Of a stretch of DNA of 64,000 nucleotides, positions 30,009 through 41,641 are shown piece after piece. The stretch is taken from NCBI RefSeq assembly GCF_021917145.1, contig NC_061073.1:15535507-15599506 (forward strand), in the 5' to 3' direction. Numbering within the stretch: the stretch's first letter is position 1; the number at the start of each line of letters is the position of its first letter. A program made the translations under genes and the position numbers. Below the pieces are notes generated by a model that was given only the letters and a program-made list of their open reading frames with translations, was not told the DNA's origin and made no database searches. This DNA comes from Hypomesus transpacificus (taxonomy: Eukaryota > Chordata > Actinopteri > Osmeriformes > Osmeridae).

Positions 30009-33000
30009 TCAAGGCACAAGAACAACACGCATGGTGTTGGTGTAACCAGAACCTGGGCGCCAGCCGGTCACAACAATAACCACATCACCAGACTTGAAGA
30101 ACATGCGGTGCTTGCCTGAGGAGCGGAAAGAAAAAGGATGTTAATGTCCGGACCAGTGTCGGTTAGTGATACTCTCCTATTAAAACATCAGATAACATAG
30201 GGTTTTAGTACTTACCCATCTCCATGGCAAAGTTGACGCGGAGGTCGACATCCTCAGCCCAGACATCATTGGCAGGCTTGGTGTACATCACGGGGTAGAT
30301 GCCGCGGTACAAGTGGGACTGGCGGGCAGTCTGACCGCAACGGGTCACAGCAATGATGGGGGCGCGGGGCCTGTACCTGGACAGCAGCTGAGCAGATCTG
30401 TAGACGCACAACCAGGGGGTTACACACACACACTGGGGCTAAGCGAGAGTGCAAATACCAAAAAATAACAATTATTGAGTTATTGAATTGTGGAACTGTT
30501 GAATGCGAATTTCTAGACCTGGAACATGACAGACTTTTGACAGTGCGTCTGTTAAAAAAGCATTACATTTGACCAGAACGTGAGTACAGTGGTTTAAAGC
30601 ATGCTCGCTCTCTGACATATGTCTCTGAAGGGGAGGGAGAGGAATGAGAAGTTAAAATTAACCTCTGCAAATGTCAGCCCCCCCCCCCCCTTCCCAGCTA
30701 AAAGGTTGGGTGTACATGTTAGATTGACCCTGGTGAAAGGTGGCAGGTTTGGCATGACTTGGCTTGGGCCCTGGTGTAAGTGGAGAGGGGAAAACGCTGT
30801 ATGGGTCCCACCTGCCAGACTTGGTGAGCACGATGATGGCGCTGGCGCAGCACTTGAAGGATGCCTCGACGGCTCCGATGGCGACGGACTCGGTGGGGTC
30901 ACGGGTCAGGTGAGACGTGCGACGAAGCTCCTCAAACATCTGCCTGTGGAACATGGCAGCCTCGGCCTCGCGGGCGATCTGAGCGCGTGCGGACAGACGG
31001 AGAAACAGACGTCACATTCCGGTCGTTCACTTCAACATTTTTTGCGATTAACATTTCACCGTTGCATGCAAAGGTCAGTTTCAAAAGGGCCGATAAGTTA
31101 CGCATCATGCCACATAACAGACACTGAAGGAAGCGGGTAAGAAAAACAGTGGAGGAATATATTCTGCAGGACTGATGGGGTTAGTCTCTGTGTGCGTACT
31201 GTACCTGAGAGGACTCTGAGGTTTGTTGCTAAACAACAGCAGCTCCCTAGTAGCTGTGCTGAAAACCAGAAGACATCCAGAGGCTTGGAGTGTTGGGGTG
31301 CAGGTCCTCAGACACATGCTGCTAGGACAATCTAACCACATGGGTTGACAGCACAATGCAGAGGAGTGGGCCAGATGCAAAAGGGTTGATTATAGGTAGA
31401 GGAGAGGGTTGGGGGTGGAGTTACAGGCAGGTGCACAAGTGAGGTAAAAACTCATTGTAAAAGTAGTTAGTTGATCATGCCAAAAACACACAACAGGCTA
31501 CTTTATGTTCATTTTCTGTACATACTATATGTCTACATTGTCTGTCATTGATATGTTGATATGATTTCATTGATGGCATTAGTTGTAGCTTGACATGTTG
31601 TCTTTGTAATTAGAGTTTTACAACCTGACAAAGACACTCAACAGACTGGTCACTACCACACTGAATCCATGCTCCAAAAAACGCCACTTTTGAGTATGTG
31701 AGCCGAGATTCACCCTGTGCTGTGTGTGGACAGACTCACCCTGTGCTGTGTGCGGACAGACTCACCCTGTGCGGACAGACTTACCCTATGCTGTGTGTGG
31801 ACAGACTCACCCTATGCCGTGTGTGGACAGACTCACCCTATGCTCTGTGTGGACAGACTCACCCTGTGCTGTATGTGGACAGACTCACCCTATGCTGTGT
31901 GTGGACAGACTCACCCTATGCTGTGTGGACAGACTCACACTGTGCTGTGTGTGGACAGACTCACCCTATGCTGTGTGTGGACAGACTCACCCTATGCTGT
32001 GTGGACAGACTCACACTGTGCTGTGTGTGGACAGACTCACCCTATGCTGTGTGGACAGACTCACCCTGTGCTGTGTGTGGACAGACTCACCCTGTGCTGT
32101 GTGGACAGACTCACCCTGTGCTGTGTGTGGACAGACTCACCCTGTGCTGTGTGCGGACAGCCTCCAGTGGGTACTCTCCCTTGGCGGTCTCCCCGCTCAG
32201 CATGATGCAGTCAGCACCGTCCAGCACGGCGTTGGCCACGTCGCTGCCCTCAGCGCGGGTGGGGCGGGGCTTCTTGATCATGCTTTCCAGCATCTGCCCA
32301 ACCACAACCAGTAGCACAGGGTCATTAAAATAGGACTTCACTTTGATTGGGTTTCACAGAATCTATTATTTTCTATTTTATGGTGCACTAATGATGTCAC
32401 AGACCTGTGTAGCGCAGGTGATGGGCTTGCCCATCCTGTTGCTGCGGCCAATCATCATCTTCTGGGCCAGGAAGACCTTCTCTGTGGGGATCTCGATACC
32501 CAGGTCACCACGGGCAACCATGATGCCATCGCTAGCCTCCAGAATCTCATCAAACCTACCAGGAAGCGGGATTACTTAATTGACATTATTAGGAACCATA
32601 AACCATAGGGAGTCAGATGGCTGAGCGGTGAGGGAGTCGGGCTAGTAATCAGAAGGTTGCCAGATCGATTCCCCGCCGCGCCACATGATGTTGTGTCCTT
32701 GGGCAAGGCACTTCGTTGGGAAACGAAGTCCTTGGGCAAACTTACTTACTGTAAGTCGCTCTGGATAAGAGCGTCTGCCAAATGACTAAAATGTAAATGT
32801 AAAATAAACAAAAAGCACTCACAGAACAAGATGATGAAAACGCTCCCAGGCTACAGATAACACTCACCTGCGCACTCCCTCAAGGTTCTCCACCTTGCTG
32901 ATGATCTTGATGTCTTTGCCCTTCTCACCCAGCACCTTCCTGACAGCGTGCACGTCGGCGGCCTTGCGAATGAAAGAGGCGAAGACCATGTCGACGCCCT

Positions 33001-35263
33001 GCTCCACGCCGAACTGCAGGTCCTGAATGTCCTTCTCAGACACGGCGGGCAAGTCCACGGCTGCACCCGGGAGGTTCACTCCCTTCTTGCTGCCGAGCAT
33101 CCCTCCGTTCTCAATCTCACACATCAAGAAGTCGGCGCCTGTGGAACCACACAGGGAGAAAGAGCCGGTGGTTTAACCTACCTGAAAAGGAGAAGGTTTG
33201 AAAGGATGTGGTCGCGGGTTGTGAAGGTGTGCTGTGACACTTACCGACTTCCAACACCTTGAGTGACATGAGACCATCGTCAATGTAGACATGACCTCCA
33301 ACTTGCACAACCTTGGTGATATTCTTGTAGTCGAGCCACAAGGTCTTCTCATCGCAGTTGTCCTTGAATTGTTCATCCAGGGTGAGCTTGATGTTGCCGC
33401 CCTTCTTCAACTCCACCTCAGCGGTGCCGCTCTACACAAAAGAATAAACTTTTGATCTGAGATCTAACACTACCAGACCTATGTTAATGATCAGGTTATA
33501 ATATATGTATATATATAATATCTACAGGTACAGTCCTGTACTTTTTGTGGTTCATGTTGTTTTTAATTTGTAACTTGTATAACTGCATGCTCTTATGGGT
33601 CTTCCCTTTTGGCACTTGTTTCATTTTTTCACAATATATGCTTCATGTTTTGGCTGCTTGCAATGTTTGGGACGACCTCGTTGTTATGATCAGTGACCTA
33701 TGCTCTTTTGTAAAGCTCTCTCTTGCTAAATGCAAAAATGTAAATGTAAATAAATATAATATGCAAAGGTAAGTCTCTATCTCTAAGTGTTTATGATGTA
33801 CTCACGCCTTTGATGAGTCCAGTCCTGATTTCAGGTCCTTTGGTGTCCAGAGCAATAGAAATGGGTCTGTACTCAACGGTTCCAGGTACAAAGCTCTCTG
33901 CGGCTTCACGGACGTTCTTGATGGTTTCAGCATGGTACTGTTCCGAAAACACACCGTTTTTTTTAGGGATCAAACAACGGTATTTTGTTTTTGGTTCACA
34001 CGTAATTATGATACAAATCAGATCATGAAACCCTCCATCCCATCCATGAACAGTAACTGTGTTGGTTACATAACAGACGGTAATGAAGCACTCTCTCTGT
34101 CTCCTGGCAACTGACCCACTTGTTGCTGCAAAGCCTTATGAGGTGCTAAATATGTGGTGTATATTAAGTATGACCTATGACTGCACGTCTGCCATGCCTA
34201 TGATAACCCATGCCAGTATCCATTTCTAACATGCTATAAATAAACGGTCATGGGCTACAGCCTTATCTGTTATGAAAAGCACAATGACACATACTTAAAA
34301 GTGCTTGGCACCAGACAGGCAAAGTCTATCCTTGGTATTCTAAGGAAATTTACAACACAAAAATGTTGTGTTGCTTCTCCTGACCCTATGCCAAGTTTGT
34401 TTGCTTGTTGCTAAACTCTAACCCTTCGAGACATGTAGACTGCCACTGTTTTCTAGATGTAAATGTCGTGCAGGAAACTATGGATTCACACCTTTGTCAC
34501 ACAGGAGGATTCAGTGTTAAAGCAGCAACAAAATGGGTCTCTTCTAATTACATCCTCAGGGAACCTTTACATGGAGTTCATTAAATGAGCCAAGACTAAA
34601 GAGGAGAGGTCAGTCATTTTTAGTCCAGACAGGACAGTTAATGCCAAGAAGCAGGTGTGACTGAGAAGAGAGCTTGTATCAGCTTACAAATAATTACATT
34701 CAAAGGGGATATGCATGAGTGTAGCAGCAGTAACCCTATGTTTAAAAACCTTGCCAAGGAATCTGTTAAGAGGCTTGGCAAGCCATGAAGCATCTAGATC
34801 TTCAAGAAGACTCCCACAGAGGATATAATTGAGGTTTTATGGTTATTTATGCAACTGTCTCAAACTGACCTCATGAGTTCCATGAGAGAAGTTCATTCTT
34901 GCAATGTTCATCCCAGTTTTGATCATCTCCTTCAGCATATTCACAGAGCTTGAGGCCGGTCCTACACAGACAACAGACATACAACTTTAAAGAAATGACT
35001 TCAAAACACAATGTGATTTGGGTTCTAGGCCCAGTGTTAAGAGGACATAATGTACAAAGTTAATTGGATGGGATAAAGGGAGGGGTAAGGTGTTGGGTTG
35101 GCTAACCGATGGTGCAGATGATGCCAGTGTTGCGAGACTTGGTCGGGGTGGAGTCAATGTCCAGCAGACACATGTGCTCGAGGAAGGTATCAGCCATGGC
35201 AGCATGTAACTGCTGGGTCTGGATGAAGGCAGAGCCCATATCTTTATTCTTTCCTTGGGACAT
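30009..35263 (-). CDS. pkm: Pyruvate kinase, muscle-type gene with an M2-like alternative exon
   Basis: Pyruvate kinase converts phosphoenolpyruvate and ADP to pyruvate and ATP in the last step of glycolysis. Coding exons in transcript order are 35263-35107, 34961-34870, 33937-33806, 33431-33245, 33138-32868, 32555-32405, 32293-32141, 30978-30812, 30397-30216 and 30115-30009. They encode 532 residues; human PKM has 531. Seven internal exons (92, 132, 187, 271, 151, 153 and 167 nt) and the 182-nt exon match the human sizes. Visible motifs are [22 protein letters not shown], the active-site region [21 protein letters not shown], the B/A-domain segment [10 protein letters not shown] and the C-terminal VTGWRPGSG. 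The 167-nt exon reads [17 protein letters not shown], so the lysine typical of the fructose-1,6-bisphosphate-activated M2 form is present rather than the M1 glutamate. The start ATG follows a CTGCAG acceptor ending at 35292, so exon 1 is non-coding. The pkma/pkmb paralogue is unresolved. Confidence 0.97.
30979..32140 (-). other. pkm: pkm intron after exon 8, containing a donor-site minisatellite
   Basis: In mammals this interval would contain the M1-type exon 9. I find no second 167-nt exon with a SYKC...TESGR-type reading on the minus strand. The half next to exon 8 is filled by the 31709-32160 tandem array. Confidence 0.7.
31709..32160. repeat. 24-26 bp minisatellite built from the pkm exon-8 5' splice junction
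   Basis: About 18 head-to-tail units follow the pattern ctcaccctgtgctgtg / tgtggacaga on the plus strand. Most units are 26 bp, four are 24 bp (lacking one TG) and one is 19 bp. The unit bordering exon 8 (about 32136-32160) is the real exon-intron boundary: on the minus strand, the last 21 coding bases of the exon (ending CACAGG) followed by GTGAG. Every other unit repeats this boundary with one to three changes, mainly tg/ta and c/t. The array therefore arose from the splice junction or shares its origin. Plus-strand open frames rich in Cys, Gln and Thr across this array are an artefact of the repeat. Confidence 0.95.
32609..32806 (+). mobile_element. tRNA-derived SINE in a pkm intron
   Basis: The element starts with a tRNA-like head (gatggctgagcggtgag as A box, a gatcgattcccc region as B box). 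It continues through a 'tgttgtgtccttgggcaagg' body and ends with the fish tail 'gtaagtcgctctggataaga', then 'aatgtaaatgtaaa'. It lies opposite to pkm transcription. A short internal duplication of 'ccttgggcaa' occurs near 32697 and 32730. The copy at 40032 is very similar. Confidence 0.88.
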
Positions 35264-35291
35264 GATTGGATCAGTGTCTGCTGGTCAACTC

Positions 35292-36837
35292 CTGCAGCAG
35301 ATAGAAGGGGAAGAGGGAGATTTGATTTAGTTGATGTTCAGTTTAGTACCAGAGGAACTCTTTCATGCTCTGTCAATATTTGGACCTATTTTGTTTAAGT
35401 TATCTTTGCATTGATGAATACATTGTGTAGTACAGGGATGAAAAACAGAAAATGTGAAGATTGAAATATCAATTAGGCGGTCTCAAAAGGCGACCAAAAG
35501 TAAACCTAAACCTAACTATTTCTAATAATAGGTGTTTGAGTCTTGTAATGCTTGGAATCCCAGTAATGGATGCCCAGGTTTTTCCAGTCAGCATTAAGAG
35601 CTATACCAAGAGCCCAGCACAAGCCAACTGCAACAAATGTGTGTTTGAATGCGTGACTGCACACACTCACACACCCCTGACACACCCACACACACCCTGA
35701 CACACCCACACACACCCTGACACACCCACATTCCCACAGAGCAGATATGCAGAGGCATCCTCAAGGAGCCACTCACTCTAGTCAGGTGTTTGTGGAGATA
35801 AAACTAGAGATTAAGTGGGAAACTTTCAAATGTATTTTTTGCACAAACATTTTTGCCTCAATTAGGCTTCAACATTTTCATACAAGAAGCCATAATGGGA
35901 ACAGTACTAATCAAAACATGTTTTAAAAGATAAATGCCGCCTTGTCAGACCAATGGGCTTGCTGACAAGTCCACTGCATGACAAATGAGGGTTGTCTCCT
36001 TGGTCTTGATTTAGCCCATCCCACAGCCCAGTCTATGCTATGTAAAAAGACAGAGAACATGTCAGAACATGTACCATGCCAGGTGGTGTGCCAACTTGCA
36101 ACATTCTTTAGGCAGATATAAAGTCACAGCAGCATATTTTTGGCGCTGTCTTTTCTTAGCAAGCACCTGACATACATCCAGACTGCCTCACTATACCATC
36201 TCCACTTCTTGTCATTCATTATTTAGTTTGCAGTATGCAAGCTATAATATGTCCCTTTGGAACACATGTTATCCAATTGTATCAAGTGTTGCACAGCTGT
36301 TCAATTGCACTTGTAACTGGAAGGCTCCTCAACTTAAAACGTTTTTGTCCTGCAGTAATATCAAAAGTTAAACACATAGCTTGAAATAATGTAGTAAATA
36401 TAAATAAGACAGCAAAGACCTTCAAGTTAGGTAGGGCTGCACATTCTATGTCTTACAATACCCCAGAGTAAAAAAATCATAAAAAACAATGAAAATCAAT
36501 AGCACTAAATATTTTTGCCCATCCACAATTGTTAAACTCTGAAACAATACGCATATAAACCTAATTATGTATTTGTGACATATTGCACACATTTGAATCC
36601 TAAATATTGCATTCACATTGACTTTGTAATTAAGATAATGCAACCACCACTTGCAGATAATGCCTTGCCAACTTAATGAATTACCAACAGAGACCCATTC
36701 AAGAATCGTTTCAATCAATATCACATTGATCAATATGACTAGAATATGTTGTGATGCGCAAACTATATTTTGCAATGATTGTTAATTCCAATAGAAAAGT
36801 AGTTATAGAGTAGTCATGTTAAGATGCTAAGACTCAC
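35292..36837 (-). other. pkm: pkm intron 1 with a CA-rich minisatellite
   Basis: This intron lies between the non-coding exon 1 and the first coding exon. It contains a 20-bp CA-rich tandem repeat at 35661-35733 and otherwise AT-rich unique DNA. Confidence 0.65.
35661..35733. repeat. 20-bp CA-rich tandem repeat
   Basis: The unit is roughly cacacccacacacaccctga, present about three times with small differences. Confidence 0.8.
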
Positions 36838-36960
36838 CTTCTGGGTGAACTTTGCAGGACCAATGCACTCTGCTGCTGTGCACCGGCGAAATTAATCTCC
36901 TAACTGACCGGTACTACTTTATTGTGCACAGACTGTGTATCCTTCCAACGAGGTTGGAGT
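36838..36960 (-). other. pkm: pkm non-coding exon 1 (5'UTR), upstream end uncertain
   Basis: A strong donor (AAG|GTGAGT on the minus strand) ends at 36838 and pairs with the acceptor before the coding start exon. The transcription start is not defined. A TATTTAAG motif at 37191-37198 on the minus strand could be a TATA box, which would lengthen this exon to about 37165. Confidence 0.5.
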
Positions 36961-39900
36961 AAGTAGTGCTTCACAGTTTTTCAGTTACAAAATGTTCAAT
37001 ATGTTAAACTAATAAGTAAAACTTTCATATTTGCGTAGAATAATTACACTTAATATCATGAGTGGATTTATTTCAATGATAAATACGTGTATTACAGTCT
37101 GAAATATAATATCCATGGTGGAATGTTACAATGTAGTTGCAGGCGTTCTACGGCACGCTCAAAGACCAAGACCATTGGCCCCTCGCGGTACTTAAATATG
37201 AGCCCTGATGATGAAAACAAATCTTTCCCATGGACAACAGGAGACTAGAATAACACAACAAGCATTTTTATATCCTTAGTTATTTTCCTTTGTAATGTTT
37301 TTCAATTATTATTTTCTACAAAATGTATTAATTAAAAAAGGTTTTCGTTATAAAAGCATGAGTTATTACTAGTATATTTTGTATAAATATTGCCTATTGT
37401 CTACATTTTTGCGGGTGTAACTGGATCGTGCTGCACAGCCCAAGCCTTCTGGGTGGGGGATTAGGTAACTAGAAGAAAACTGAATCGAACAGATGCACAT
37501 TGCTTTCAGCCTCACACTGTACAGTATAGCCTCCAATGCTTTCATGTCAAATACATCATGGTACAGTATGATTATTACCGTACCGTACATGCTGGTTGTT
37601 TACATCATAGATACCCATTTTGAATCTTCATTTTACATTGGTTATGCATTTTCTAAGGTGTTTTTGAACAGAATCTAAATAATGCTAATTTAATGCAGGG
37701 ATTGTATTATTATAAAATATTGGTGTACCTACGAATTTCTATCGTTGCTTTATGTATCATTTTGAGTCTATGTACAGGAGAGTATGCCAAAGAATCTAGT
37801 CCAACCTAAGCCAGATCTGTCATTATTGATGGCCTGGATGAGAAGTGCAGACATGTAGGTCTATATTACATAGACAAAACCAGACCAATGGAACGATTAT
37901 ACAGCATGACATAACATGAAGTTTAGAATCCAACTAATTTCTGTCTTATTTTACTTTCATCTTAAAATATAAAATATTATATATAAGAAATTTAGGATTT
38001 TGCATAGGTATGTCTAGATTTGTCAATATGTAGTAAATCAGGGGTCCTGCAAAATAGTCTTGCAGTGCAACGTGCAACATTTCAAGGCAACAATACCACT
38101 CGTTGAATTTTGCGTTTTATTCATGAAGTTTATCAGTTATGTTTTCTGGCTATACGTGTGCATTCAAGGGGTTACAGGGCAGAGTAGAGAGCCTTTGGCC
38201 AATTGGAAGCAAAAAGGGATAGTTATGAGTATTGGAAGCCAATATGCAAAGTCACCAAGAGACATTATCGTTCAACAAGTATCATGGTGAAATGAATTTG
38301 AGAGTCCAGATCTGTCTTTAGTGTCACAGTCAGCTCAAGTTAACATGATTTTTTCCTATAATACATATATGGTTGTCTAGTTCAGCTGCAGGTATATTTT
38401 AAGAATTGAGTCCCTTGGCTACCACAGATGGACTGTTACAGGATTCCACATGACATGATGTGTAACATGACAAGAACATTCTGTGCCAGTGGATAGATTT
38501 ACATGTGCTTCCATTCCTCTCATGGTGACTACGATCCACACGAAGACTGACCACTGGCGTTATTCCCAAGGCTGGGGCTCTCTCTTAGTCATATGGGAAT
38601 ATGCATTGCTGGTGTATATTGAAATATATGTGGGTCAGGTCATGGATCCCTTCCAGCCTGAAATGGTTTTAACTATGAACCATAACTGTTTATTCCCATT
38701 TCCTCTGAGGGCCTCACAGCACAAACTTTTCATACTATGATCTCCATAAACTTTCAAACTAAGCTAAAGAAGAACGATCCATACTTAGTAGCCTAAATAA
38801 TGTGGAAACAGTCATGTCCAAACTAGATTTTGGCCATTGTTATTTAGTTAGTTTGACAAGTGGGTTGTTGATTGTATTTTGTAAAGCCCAACTTTTGTTG
38901 CCAACCGTGTATGATTCTACATGTGCAACCTAATTTTTTCCTTGTGGCATAGCACAACAATGTTCATCAGCTTTTTTTACCCACATTTCACTGAAGCACA
39001 GTATACTCGAGATGAAAGCTAAGAAGTGCAGAAGCCTGAATATTATCTTCAGACACAACAAATATTTCAGAGTTGAGCAAAGAGGTTAACCGTCTCAGCC
39101 ATCAGCTTGTTAACTTTCTTCATAAAAAATTTCAATGGAGATCTTCATTGCATGTTTTGCTTACTTTAGGACTAGGCTTAATCAATTTCTGGAAAACTAG
39201 GCCTTGATGTTTGATGTCTACATTTTTATGAATCTATAATTGCTTACCATATCAGAATAACACATTATGGAGAAAAAAAGTAGGTGAACAAAGGAAAATG
39301 ATTGTGATATAGTGTCTGACCAGAAGACCAGACACATTAACAAACTTTTACATTTAGTGATGAGACTTTTTTTTGCATTTTCCCAAAGAGAATGTTTTTC
39401 AATTCATCCGACATTAGTCTGTTCCTGTAAATATGAGAATGCGAAAACAAATATACTCAGGGCTGGGGACTGAACTAGTGTTCAATGTGCACACATGGCC
39501 TCCTTATTGTAACATTCAACCCCTCAGCATGTGCTTGACATTTATATAAAATCCATATTTAGTCATAAAAGCAATTTTCTATACAATATAGCAGACATTG
39601 CTACTGACGGTAACACATCAGTGACAGCTAAGTTTAGCACTCAGTGAAGACGGCTCTTTTACAGTTTGCACTTACCAAAGCAGATGGCATTGGCAACACT
39701 CAACAACCTCACTCTCAATCTCTCTAAATATAGTTCAGTTAGGACTGTATTCACTTCTCATTTGATCCTTGATGACATACAATCAAGTACACAGTGACAG
39801 CTTACAGTACTAACTAGGGGCGCAGAAAACACTGTCATTGATTAGACTATTAAGTGTAACCAATACTCCCTAACCCAGGATTAAATGACTAAATTAATAA

Positions 39901-41494
39901 TGTTGGTATTTTTTGTATTTTTAGTGGTAACTTATATTTTATTTTATGACAATTTATATTTTATTGTCCATTTTATTTAATTCTAATTCCACTTAGTACT
40001 GCTAGTTCATGTACCCTATGTATCCTTAGAATGGAGTCAGATGGCTGAGCGGTGAGGGAGTCAGGCTAGTAATCAGAAGGTTGCTGGATCGATTCCCCGC
40101 CGTGGCAAATGACGTTGTGTCCTTGGGCAAGGCGCTTCACCCTACTTGCCACGGGGGGAATGTCCCTGTATTTACTGTAAGTCGCTCTGGATAAGAGTGT
40201 ATGCTAAATGACTACATGTAAATGTAGTATAGATAGTCCACATATTTAAGTTTTAGGTTCCTATATGTTTATGGTATGAAACATACAATCATGCCAAAGT
40301 AAAATCCTTGTCTGTGCAAACTTTCATGGCAAATAAATCTGATGCTGATGCTGATTCTGATTCTGAAATGGATTATACAAAAAGGAGGCACTTGCTGAAA
40401 AGAGTGTGGGCAGCCTGGCCAGATTTATGCCAGTAGAACACGTCAAATCTGACCTGACTGGATAGCAACAGGTGACAGCCAACAAGGGTAACTGCTGATT
40501 AAGGTCACACTGCATCCAACAGGGGGATTTCAGGCTGGTATCCGATCCCAAACATCCATTTGATTTGTTTTCCAGAAACTTGCACAGACAACACAAGTCT
40601 ACGTCGATCAGTAGTCTTTGTGAGAAACATTTATCCCTAATCTGGTCTACAGTCTATAGTTGCTAATCCTAGGTGATAAAAATAGTCCTTGATGGTTTGG
40701 TGCCTCCTTGTCACTAGCCCATCCCTTTCAGATTAAGGCGGTATGATACTAATCACGTTAAACAAGCTTGAGCCTGGAGGTGGCATCTGTCTGTCCATGA
40801 CCCTCGCTCCCCCGTCAGGTGACCCCTCCCCCTGTCTCTGCATGCTGCATATGGAGGTTGGCAAACACAGAGCTGGCTGTATACATCCCTATAAACAACC
40901 TCATACAATACAGAAACATTCAAGCAAATTTGGGTTTATGGCATCACCGGCAAAATGTGTAATTTGTTAACCATGATCTGGTACAAGCATCAAAATGGCA
41001 GTTTAGAAAGGTGGTGGTTCAGGAGACCCATCCCATGCTTGTTATGCCCTTGCCTTTCTCTGGATCTGGGTCAGCTGACCAAGTGCTACCTGGAGATGGT
41101 CATGTGACCCTGAAGCTCAGGACTGAGCATGTGTGGCTGTCCTGTGTGGTTCAGCAAAACTAGTTGTTGCAGGGTGAGAGCCAAGCACCACAAGCTGACC
41201 TACACAAAGACAAATAGTGAGACACCCTCTGAGACACTTTGGAGATACAGGGTCGTATGGGATACCTACGTATCAGTCTTCTTTTTTGTTGTTTTTGGGG
41301 GGCTTCTCTGCTCTCATGTCTCAGCAAAAGACAGATTTGGGAGGTACAAATTATCGTCTTTAAAAGGTAAGGATGTTAAGTGGGTATTTGTTTATTCATG
41401 TGTGGAGGGAACAGATGTCCAAGTTCAAGGAGACCAGAAAAAAACCTGCCATACAATGACAAGAATAAATACATTTCTTCTGACGTTGTTGCAG
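36961..41494. other. Divergent pkm-parp6 intergenic region
   Basis: No coding sequence was recognised in these 4.5 kb. They should hold the pkm promoter at the left edge, the parp6 promoter and upstream 5'UTR exons at the right, and one full SINE at 40032-40226. Short open frames here have no family resemblance. Confidence 0.5.
40032..40226 (+). mobile_element. tRNA-derived SINE, near full length
   Basis: This copy is nearly identical in its head to the one at 32609 (cagatggctgagcggtgagg, then a gatcgattccccgccg B-box region). The body is 'gttgtgtccttgggcaaggc' and the tail 'actgtaagtcgctctggata', followed by 'aatgactacatgtaaatg'. The similarity suggests recent activity of the family. Confidence 0.9.
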
Positions 41495-41641
41495 ATGAAA
41501 TCATCATGGGAGCAGCTAAAGTGGTTATGCTCATTTATCTTGATCAACATAACCTGTTGTTTCATGATGTTAATCATAACTGGAATGGCTGGTATAGACC
41601 GTTGACATTTGTTGAAGAGGTGCAAATGAACTGAGCAAATG
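41495..41641 (+). other. parp6: parp6 5'UTR exon ending in the start codon
   Basis: A TTGCAG acceptor ends at 41494. The exon runs to CAAATG|GTGAGT at 41641, so its last three bases are the ATG. An in-frame TGA lies three codons upstream of that ATG, which fixes the start. Several upstream ATGs in other frames make short uORFs. Confidence 0.75.

Noticed and set aside
31698-32333. Three long overlapping plus-strand open frames with Cys/Gln/Thr-rich repeats
   Set aside because: They are a by-product of the 24-26 bp minisatellite opposite the pkm exon-8 junction and run into antisense pkm coding sequence. No start context or family supports them.
32609-32690. Possible tRNA gene (A- and B-box-like segments)
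   Set aside because: The segment is the head of a SINE with the fish SINE tail attached and recurs at 40032. No intact cloverleaf is expected.
33723-33765. Possible further SINE tail remnant ('gctaaatgc...aatgtaaatgtaaata')
   Set aside because: The diagnostic 'tcgctctggataagagcg' core is not recognisable, so the match is too weak to list.
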